A DNA stretch of 64,000 bases, from the NCBI RefSeq assembly GCF_010548375.1, contig NZ_JAAGLY010000001.1:744001-808000 (forward strand), given 5' to 3'. Shown piece after piece: positions 34,133-40,472 of the stretch. The notes under the pieces are model-generated. The model was not told the origin of the DNA. It made no database searches and saw nothing but the letters and a program-made list of their open reading frames with translations. The translations under genes and the position numbers were made by a program. The stretch comes from Streptomyces sp. SID13726 (GTDB lineage Bacteria; Actinomycetota; Actinomycetes; Streptomycetales; Streptomycetaceae). Every line of letters starts with the position of its first letter. Position 1 is the stretch's first letter.

Positions 34133-35092
34133 TCACACGGTCTGATCACCCCGTGCGTTCTGGTCCTGTTCACGCCGATCTGGTCGCACGGACTGACGGA
34201 GGAGGAGCCGCGGGTCGAGGCCGGGGTGCGGGGGTTGAGTGAGGGGACGTTCGCTGCGGTGGGGGAGCTGCCGGGCGTCGATGCGTGGCAGTTTGACTGT
34301 TGTCTCGGTCGTTGAGGGGGGCGGTGCGCTCGTGTCCCATTCTGGGGAGGGCGGCATGACCGTACCTGGCTCTGTGAAGGGTGACGGTGCGTAGCCCGCG
34401 GCCGGGTTCACCGTTGACGGCTGCTGCCGCAAGCCCGCGAACGGATTGCGCCAGAAGCGGGCACGCGGGGTTCGCCAGTTGTAGCGCAGGGCCAGGAGCC
34501 GTAGCCCGAAGGCGAACAGTGAGGTGCCGAGGGCGGTGGCGACGTTCAGCCATCCGATGTAGTGCAGCAGAGCGGCCGAGGTGGCTCCTGCGAGGGCGGG
34601 CAGTGCGTACAGATCGCGGTTCCAGCGGAGTAACGTCGGCTGTTCGAGGGCGAGGAGCTGGGCGAGCACGCCGCCGCCGACGGCGCTGGAGATGCCGAGC
34701 GTGACCGCGGCGGGGATGTTGAGACCGTGGGAGAGTGCCTTGATGGTGCCGGTGACGCTGAAGAGCCCGAGCGCCGCCGCGTCGGAGACGTCGAACAGCC
34801 TGCTCTGACCCGCTTTGTCGTCGTGGCGCAGCCGGTGTCCGAAGTACACGATCGCTGCTGCGGCGCAGGGCGTGAAGAAGTAGCCGAGATCGGTGAAGGC
34901 GACGGGGGCGACCCTGAGGACCAGGTCGCGGAAGAGGCCGCCGCCGAGGCCCGCAGCCTCGCTGAGGATGACCGTCCCGAAGATGTCGTAGTCCTTGCGT
35001 ACCGCGAGGAACGCCCCCGACAGCGCGAAGGCGAAGATGCCCAAGAGATCCATCATGTACTGGACGGCATCGCTCAGTTCCGCTATCGGCAT
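34133..35092 (-). CDS. TRIC-type cation channel family protein (UPF0126)
   Basis: 319 residues. Two repeats of the glycine-zipper TRIC/YadS unit: DLLGIFAFALSGAFLAVRKDYDIFG, with GLGGGLFRDLVL, and DVSDAAALGLFSVTGTIKALSHG, with AVGGGVLAQLLAL. Six to seven membrane helices span residues 1-215. The last 90 residues are a hydrophilic, Pro-rich tail, longer than in typical UPF0126 proteins of about 210 residues. Trimeric K+-selective channels are known for bacterial TRIC homologues. Confidence 0.87.
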   Translation of the reverse strand: MPIAELSDAVQYMMDLLGIFAFALSGAFLAVRKDYDIFGTVILSEAAGLGGGLFRDLVLRVAPVAFTDLGYFFTPCAAAAIVYFGHRLRHDDKAGQSRLFDVSDAAALGLFSVTGTIKALSHGLNIPAAVTLGISSAVGGGVLAQLLALEQPTLLRWNRDLYALPALAGATSAALLHYIGWLNVATALGTSLFAFGLRLLALRYNWRTPRARFWRNPFAGLRQQPSTVNPAAGYAPSPFTEPGTVMPPSPEWDTSAPPPSTTETTVKLPRIDARQLPHRSERPLTQPPHPGLDPRLLLRQSVRPDRREQDQNARGDQTV

Positions 35093-35470
35093 CGGTCAGG
35101 GCCTCTCTGAATGCTGGTGAGAATGTGTCGCGACGCTTCCGGGGCCTGTCGGGTGCCGTGAAATGCCGTGCGCAACGGCATTGGTGTCGCCGAACATCGC
35201 CGCAGTGTAGCCATACGTTTTCGGACCTGTCCTGTGCGAGGTGGTGCTGAAGTGGCAATTCAACTGGAGCCACTGCTCCGGGACTTCCTGGTGGCGCGCA
35301 TGTTCCACACGGATGACGCTGTGGTTCAAGCGTGTGCTTCACCCCCTGTCTAGGCTGCGAGGGGTACGCACGGGGTATCTCGGCGGCCGTTATGGGCAAT
35401 GCCAAGCGGCAAGCGAACAAAAGGAATTCACATCACGAAAGAACTCGCTCATCGCGCGATTGTGGGTGGG
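35093..35470. other. gap upstream of the TRIC gene
   Basis: 378 bp. It must contain the promoter of the divergent TRIC gene, but no consensus was recognised. Composition is mixed and no gene is supported. Confidence 0.35.
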
Positions 35471-35542
35471 ATGAGAATTCGCAGTGCCGAGTTCCGGAGA
35501 CTGTGGGCTCGGCACGACGTGGGCCGGGGGTCTCTGTCGTGA
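35471..35542 (+). pseudogene. fragment of an MmyB-like HTH regulator
   Basis: 23 codons, reading MRIRSAEFRRLWARHDVGRG, resemble the SxEFRRLWARHDV segment in the ligand-binding half of XRE/MmyB-type actinobacterial regulators. No HTH and no downstream HPxVG segment remain. The TGA overlaps the GTG of the next fragment. Supported by motif likeness only. Confidence 0.35.
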
Positions 35543-35820
35543 GCCGCACGCATATCGTCTGCCGTACGCGGTGCGGCCGTTGTCGCCGGGCGGCGAAGCT
35601 CGCGGTGGTCGCCGCACTTCCTGCCCTGCTGTTGTCCACGCTGACGGCCCCCGCCGCCCCCGCCGCCGAGGGCGACCCGGTGAGCCTGCTGTCCCGGTCG
35701 TGGCAGTTGTCCCGGGGTGCCGGCGTGACCGTGGGCGTGGCGGACACCGGGGTCGGCGGCTCGGCACCCGCACTCGACGGCGATGCGCAGGGAGGCGGTC
35801 TGTCGAACGAGCGCCGGTAG
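35539..35820 (+). pseudogene. truncated subtilase (S8, mycosin-like) fragment
   Basis: 93 residues from GTG 35539. A signal-like stretch (LAVVAALPALLLSTLTAPAAPA) leads into SLLSRSWQLSRGAGVTVGVADTGV, the start of an S8 peptidase with the catalytic-Asp motif (ADTGV). It ends within about 20 residues and lacks the His and Ser motifs. Resembles mycosin-type proteases of type VII secretion, but the remainder is absent, so it is not functional. The 231 bp before corA show nothing recognisable. Confidence 0.55.
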
Positions 35821-36051
35821 TTCCGCGAGGGGATCAGGCTCAGGGTGGCCGAGCAGTTCGCACGAGGGGAGCCGAGTGCAGCGATCGCGACACCACCGGC
35901 GCCGGCCGGCTTGCCGCCGGCCAGGACCGTATGCTCCCGCGCCGCTGGTGCCATCGCGCCGTCCCAGAGACTCCCCGGAGCCGATTCCGGCCCGACCCGT
36001 GCCCGGTGCGAGAGCAAAGGCCGCACAGGAGCCGAGCTCGGCAAGAGGGGC

Positions 36052-37224
36052 TCAGAGCCAGTCCCGTCGCTTGAAAATGACGTACAGACTGACGCAAACC
36101 AGCCCCATCAGGCCGATCGCAAAGGGGTATCCGAAGCTCCAGCCCAGCTCGGGCATGTTCTCGAAGTTCATTCCGTAGATCGTCCCGACCAGCGTCGGCG
36201 CGAACAGAATCGCCGCCCACGACGAGATCTTCTTGATCTCCTCGTTCTGTTCGAACCCCGCCTCCGCCAACGCCCGCATCTCCGCGTTCTGTTGCTGCGT
36301 GACCAGGGTCGCGTTGACCGTGAGGATGTCGGTGAGGGCCTGGCGGAAGCCGTCGACTCGTTCGCTGGTGTGGGTGACGTGGTCGGCGACGTCTCTGAGG
36401 TAGCGCTGGAGTTCCTCGTCCGTGCCGTACTTGGCGAAGCCGGCCATCAAGGCGTGCAGCATGCCGACCAAGGGGCGCGTGGCGCGCTGGAACTCGACCA
36501 TCTCGCGGGAGAGTTCGTAGATGCGGCGGGAGACTTCCGGGTCGCCGCGGAAGACCTCCGTCTCGATCTCGTCGATGTCGTTCTGGACGCCGGAGACGAC
36601 CGGCGCGTAGCCGTCGACCACCGCGTCCAGGATGGCGTAGAGGACCGCCTCGGGGCCCAGGCTCAGCAGTTCCGGGGTCTTCTCCATGCGGTCGCGGACC
36701 GCCGACAGGTCAGGGGCCGCCCCGTGTCTGACCGTGATGACGAAGTCCGGGCCCACGAACACGTGCAGCTCGCCGAAGTCGACCTCCTCCGGGGCGTCGA
36801 GATAGCGGGCCGCCCGCAGGACCACGAAGAGCGTGTCGCCGTAGCGCTCCAGTTTCGGGCGCTGGTGGGCCTCCATCGCGTCCTCGACGGACAGCGGATG
36901 CAGGTCGAACTCCGCGGCCAGGGAGAGGAGTTCGCTCTCCGTGGGCCGGGCGAGACCGATCCACGCCATGCCCGAGGGCTGGTCGCGCAGCTCTCGGAAG
37001 GTGTCGGCGAGCGTGGCGGGGGAGGAGACGCGGACGCCGTCGCGGTAGAGGGCCGCCTGGACGATGCTCGGCGGCTCGGCCGTCTCCGGGGCGGTCGGCT
37101 CGGCAGCGGGCGCCGGGGTCGCCGGCGGAGCGGAGGGCGGGGGCAGGGCGCGGCGCCGGACGAACCTCCTGAAGCCCTTGGCGGCGGGGTTCTGCGCGGC
37201 GGGACGGGCGCGTCGCTCGGACAT
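36052..37224 (-). CDS. corA: CorA family magnesium transporter
   Basis: 390 residues. The cytoplasmic N-terminal funnel (GMAWIGLARPTESELLSLAAEFDLHPLSVEDAM, PKLERYGDTLFVVLRAARYLD) leads to two C-terminal membrane helices. The first ends in the selectivity motif YGMNFENMPEL (GMN). The last residues (FKRRDWL) follow helix 2. Homopentameric Mg2+/Co2+ channel of the inner membrane. ATG 37224 is chosen because GAGAGG precedes it; the longer frame adds 44 non-conserved residues. Confidence 0.93.
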   Translation of the reverse strand: MSERRARPAAQNPAAKGFRRFVRRRALPPPSAPPATPAPAAEPTAPETAEPPSIVQAALYRDGVRVSSPATLADTFRELRDQPSGMAWIGLARPTESELLSLAAEFDLHPLSVEDAMEAHQRPKLERYGDTLFVVLRAARYLDAPEEVDFGELHVFVGPDFVITVRHGAAPDLSAVRDRMEKTPELLSLGPEAVLYAILDAVVDGYAPVVSGVQNDIDEIETEVFRGDPEVSRRIYELSREMVEFQRATRPLVGMLHALMAGFAKYGTDEELQRYLRDVADHVTHTSERVDGFRQALTDILTVNATLVTQQQNAEMRALAEAGFEQNEEIKKISSWAAILFAPTLVGTIYGMNFENMPELGWSFGYPFAIGLMGLVCVSLYVIFKRRDWL

Positions 37225-37376
37225 CGTGGCTGCCTCTCGCTCTCGGGTCGAGCCGATGTCGGCGTGATCACGGAGCAGGGTATACGGGGCAAATGACATC
37301 GTGGGGCGATCTCCCACCGCACTTCGGTGAGAGTTGCGGACCGAACCTGTCCGCAAGCGCCGCTAGCGTGCCTCTC

Positions 37377-38486
37377 ATGACGAAGACGACCGCGACGGCC
37401 CCCGTGCTCGGCATCCGCGCCCTCAACCGCGCGACCCTCGACCGCCAGCTGCTCCTGCGCCGGTCGGACCTCTCCGCGAAGGACGCCGTCGGACATCTCC
37501 TCGGCCTCCAGGCGCAGAACGTCAAGCCGCCGTACTACGCCCTCGCCGCCCGCCTCGACGGCTTCGCCCCCGAGGACCTGTCCACGCTGATGGCCGACCG
37601 CGAGGTCGTCCGGATCGTCACCATGCGCTCCACCATCCACACCCACACCGCCGAGGACTGCCTCACCCTGCGCCCCCTCGTGCAGCCCGCCCGCGACCGC
37701 GAACTCGTCAACTTCCGCAAGGGACTCGAAGGCGTCGACCTCGACCGCCTCGCCGCCCTCGCCCGCGAGCTCGTGGAGACCGAGCCGCGGACCATGAAGC
37801 AGCTGCGCGAGGACCTCCTCGTCGAGTGGCCGGACGCCGACCCGCAGTCCCTCGCCATCGCCGCCCGCTGCAAACTCCCGCTCGTCCAGGTCACCCCGCG
37901 CGGACTGTGGGGCAAGAGCGGCCAGGTCGCGCTGACCACCGCCGAGCACTGGCTGGGCCGCCGTCCCGCCGAGTCCGCCCCCGCCCCCGACGCCACCGTC
38001 CTGCGCTACCTCGCCGCCTTCGGGCCCGCCTCCGTGAAGGACATGCAGACCTGGGCCGGACTCACCCGCCTCCGCGACGCCTTCGAACGGCTCCGCCCCC
38101 GGCTGCGCACCTTCCGCGACGAGAACGGCGTCGAGCTCCACGACCTCCCCGACGCACCCCGCCCCGCCGAGGACACCCCGGCCCCGCCGCGCTTCCTGCC
38201 GGAGTTCGACAACCTGCTGCTCTCCCACGCCGACCGCACCCGCGTGGTGCCGCCGCAGTACTGGGGCCGCAGCTGGCAGGGCAACCAGGCCCACTGCACG
38301 CTCCTCGTCGACGGCTTCCTCGCGGGCATCTGGAAGCTCACCGCGGACGCGCTCGTCGTGGAGCCCTTCGGCCGGCTCACCAAGGCCCAGCGCCAGGACG
38401 TCACCGCCGAGGGGGAGCGGATGCTGGCCACGCTGCACCCGGGGACGCCGTACGACATCCGGTTCGGGACCGTCGTAGAGAAGTGA
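37377..38486 (+). CDS. winged-helix DNA-binding protein, AlkZ-like DNA glycosylase
   Basis: 369 residues of the HTH_42 (YcaQ/AlkZ) family, built of tandem winged helices: LNRATLDRQLLLRRSDLSAKDAVGHLLGLQAQ, RIVTMRSTIHTHTAEDCLTLRPL, FLPEFDNLLLSHADRTRVV. Residues Gln45-Ala-Gln47 form the QxQ motif at the position of the catalytic motif of AlkZ, the Streptomyces glycosylase that unhooks azinomycin crosslinks; YcaQ-type members carry QxD instead. The last codons (VVEK and the stop) lie inside the first unit of a 24-bp tandem repeat. Natural lesion unknown. Confidence 0.85.
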   Translation: MTKTTATAPVLGIRALNRATLDRQLLLRRSDLSAKDAVGHLLGLQAQNVKPPYYALAARLDGFAPEDLSTLMADREVVRIVTMRSTIHTHTAEDCLTLRPLVQPARDRELVNFRKGLEGVDLDRLAALARELVETEPRTMKQLREDLLVEWPDADPQSLAIAARCKLPLVQVTPRGLWGKSGQVALTTAEHWLGRRPAESAPAPDATVLRYLAAFGPASVKDMQTWAGLTRLRDAFERLRPRLRTFRDENGVELHDLPDAPRPAEDTPAPPRFLPEFDNLLLSHADRTRVVPPQYWGRSWQGNQAHCTLLVDGFLAGIWKLTADALVVEPFGRLTKAQRQDVTAEGERMLATLHPGTPYDIRFGTVVEK

Positions 38487-38635
38487 CGGCCCACGACCGT
38501 AGAAAAGTAACGGCCTACGACCGTAGAGAAGTGATGGCCTACGACCGTAGAGAAGTGATGGCCTACGACCGTAGAGAAGTGACGGCCCACGACCGTAGAA
38601 AAGTGACGGCCCACGACCGTGGAAAAGCGGGGGCC
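38474..38635. repeat. 24-bp tandem repeat, six full copies and a partial seventh
   Basis: Units start at 38474, 38498, 38522, 38546, 38570 and 38594, each CGTAGAGAAGTGA..GGCCTACGAC with few changes (A/G at position 7, C/T in the middle, CCACG or CTACG near the end). A partial copy from 38618 begins CGTGGAAAAG. Each unit can fold (CGTAG pairs with CTACG). The first unit contains the stop codon of the glycosylase gene. The minus-strand frame would encode a repeated FSTVVGRH-like octapeptide. Confidence 0.9.
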
Positions 38636-38648
38636 CAAAGATCCCCTG

Positions 38649-39305
38649 TCAGTCCGCCCGCCCCGTCACCGCCACCGTCAGCCCCAGTCCGATCATCGTG
38701 AAGCCGCCCGCCCCGCCGATCAGGGAGAGGCGGCGGTCGGAGCGGGCGAACCAGGTGCGGGCCGCCGACGCGGTCAGGCCCCACAGGGTGTCCGTGATCA
38801 GGGCGATCGTGATCGGCACCAGGCCGAGCAGCAGCATCTGGGCCGGGACGCTGCCCGCCGAGTGGTCCACGAACTGGGGGAGCACGGCGGCGAAGAAGAC
38901 GACGCTCTTGGGGTTGGTCACGCCGATCAGGGTGCCGTCGAGGACGGTCCGCAGGTCGCCCCGTGCCGGTCCGGCCGACCCGGAGGTGATCGCCGAGGAC
39001 TTCAGCTCCTTGCGGTGGCGGAAGGCCTGGACGCCGAGGAAGACCAGGTACGCGGCGCCCGCCAGTTTCACCGCCAGGTAGACGGCCACCGACTGCTCCA
39101 CCAGCGAACCGATCCCGACCGCGACCGCCACGACCAGCAGATACGAGCCGAAGACGTTGCCGACCGCCGTCGCCACCGCGGTCCTGCGGCCGTGGGCGAG
39201 GGCGCGGCCGATGACGAACAGCACGCTGGGCCCGGGGATCACGATCACCAGCAACGACATCGCCGCGAAGGCGAGAACACGGTCCGTGGACACCATGGCG
39301 GTCAT
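38649..39305 (-). CDS. LysE family translocator
   Basis: 218 residues, six membrane helices. LysE/RhtB signature at the start: LAFAAMSLLVIVIPGPSVLFVIGRALAHGRR, then GNVFGSYLLVVAVAVGIG, LAGAAYLVFLGVQAFRHRKE and GVTNPKSVVFFAAVLPQFV. Exporters of amino acids or related small molecules driven by proton motive force; substrate unknown. The ATG at 39296, three codons in, is an alternative start. It ends just beyond the 24-bp tandem repeats. Confidence 0.9.
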   Translation of the reverse strand: MTAMVSTDRVLAFAAMSLLVIVIPGPSVLFVIGRALAHGRRTAVATAVGNVFGSYLLVVAVAVGIGSLVEQSVAVYLAVKLAGAAYLVFLGVQAFRHRKELKSSAITSGSAGPARGDLRTVLDGTLIGVTNPKSVVFFAAVLPQFVDHSAGSVPAQMLLLGLVPITIALITDTLWGLTASAARTWFARSDRRLSLIGGAGGFTMIGLGLTVAVTGRAD

Positions 39306-39375
39306 TCAAGCAGGCGTCCGCCGTCCGCCTCTAGTGCGCGGCCGTCCGTCTCCAGGGCCCCGGCACATGGACAGA

Positions 39376-39416
39376 GGGCGTTGCGGGCCGCTCGTGGTGG
39401 CCCGCAACGCCCCCTT
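39376..39416 (-). terminator. strong terminator after the trypsin gene
   Basis: A perfect 14-bp stem (39376-39389 with 39399-39412) and a 9-base loop lies about 50 bp downstream of the protease stop. It separates that transcript from the LysE gene on the same strand. Confidence 0.75.
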
Positions 39417-39464
39417 GCTTCTCACCCGAGCATCTGTCGGATGCTCAGGAGGACTTCTGGGGAG

Positions 39465-40256
39465 CTATGAGTTGACCTGCGTGGTCACGAGGCTGGAGAA
39501 GGTGGTCAGCCGGGTGTAGACACCCGGGTAACCGGCCTGCGCGCACCCCTCTCCCCAGGAAGTGATCCCTGCCAGGACGCCCCCGATGAGCAGGGGACCG
39601 CCGCTGTCGCCCTGGCAGGTGTCTGTGCCGCCGGAGGTGTATCCGGCGCAAACCATGTCGCTCGCGACGAAGTCGGAGCCGTAGGAGCTTGCGCAGCTCG
39701 AGTTGGAGACGGTCGGGACCGTCGCGGTCCGCAGCTGGTTGGAGGAGCTGCCGTTCTCCGAGGTGGTGCCCCAGCCGACGATGCGGGCGGTGGTGCCGGC
39801 CGCGTACACACCGGTCTGGGACGAGGAGACGTACGACGCCGTGGTGTACGGCATCGACGTCGACAGGGTCAGGACGGCCACGTCGTCGCCGTTGGTGGCG
39901 TCGGTGTAGCTCGGGTGGATCCAGATCTTGCTGACCCGGGCGACCGTGCCGTTGGTGCCGTTCAGGTAGGTGCGGCCGCCGACGACTCTGACACTGCTGG
40001 TGGTCTCGCCGACCATGCAGTGGGCCGCGGTGACGACCTTGGTGGCGGAGACCAGGGTGCCGCCGCAGAACTGGTTCTGCGAGGCGTCCGTGATCTGCAT
40101 CATGAACGGGTACGACGTCGTGGTCGTCGTCGTACCGCCGACGATGGGCTGGGGGGCGGCGACAGCGGTGGGGGCGCTGAGCAACGCGGTGGCGGCGGCA
40201 GCGGCGGTCGCCAGGGCGACGGCGCCGGCCTTCTTCGCACGGGTGAGCCCGAACAT
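39465..40256 (-). CDS. secreted trypsin-like serine protease (S1)
   Basis: 263 residues. Signal peptide ending ...PTAVAAPQP, then mature N-terminus IVGG after a short pro-segment. Triad: His in VTAAHC, Asp in GDDVAVLTL, Ser in CQGDSGGP. Asp in TDTCQGDSGGP is at the 189 position of chymotrypsin numbering, which gives trypsin specificity for Arg/Lys. Cysteines in CGGTLV/AAHC, SSCASS/MVCAG and DTCQG/EGCAQ fit three disulphides. Close to Streptomyces trypsins (SprT). The large LAL regulator gene directly upstream may control it. Confidence 0.94.
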   Translation of the reverse strand: MFGLTRAKKAGAVALATAAAAATALLSAPTAVAAPQPIVGGTTTTTTSYPFMMQITDASQNQFCGGTLVSATKVVTAAHCMVGETTSSVRVVGGRTYLNGTNGTVARVSKIWIHPSYTDATNGDDVAVLTLSTSMPYTTASYVSSSQTGVYAAGTTARIVGWGTTSENGSSSNQLRTATVPTVSNSSCASSYGSDFVASDMVCAGYTSGGTDTCQGDSGGPLLIGGVLAGITSWGEGCAQAGYPGVYTRLTTFSSLVTTQVNS

Positions 40257-40399
40257 CAGTGAGTCTCCTCAGGGTTGCCGGTGGGGGGTCGCGCGGGTGT
40301 GGGGGGTGGTACACGGGGGTCGCGGGACCGACCCCCGTATGCCCGGGCGAGCGGCACGTTCATAAGCTAGAACGCGGAAGTTCCCCTTCCCAATGAGGG

Positions 40400-40416
40400 A
40401 ACCCCCTAAGGGAGTT
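40400..40416. promoter_or_regulatory. inverted repeat upstream of the trypsin gene
   Basis: AACCCCCTAAGGGAGTT: near-perfect 7-bp arms (one mismatch) around TAA, 144 bp upstream of the protease start, within a run of AGGGAA/CCCT repeats. It resembles LuxR/NarL-type sites with a CCCTAAGGG core. Possible binding site of the LAL regulator encoded next door. Confidence 0.4.
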
Positions 40417-40472
40417 GGGCAGGGAAAACCCTCGGTCGGCCCTGGGCTGCCCCGGCGTGTCCCGCGTTTCGG

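Noticed and set aside
35821-36051. Minus-strand peptide-like frame (GGKPAGAGGVAIAALGSP and on)
   Set aside because: It crosses the subtilase remnant, lacks a start with ribosome site and has no family likeness.
38474-38635. CRISPR array
   Set aside because: Units are head-to-tail copies with no variable spacers between them and no cas genes nearby, so it is a simple tandem repeat.
38474-38638. Minus-strand gene encoding FSTVVGRH-like octapeptide repeats
   Set aside because: No ribosome site or partner domain; the reading results from a repeat whose length is a multiple of three.
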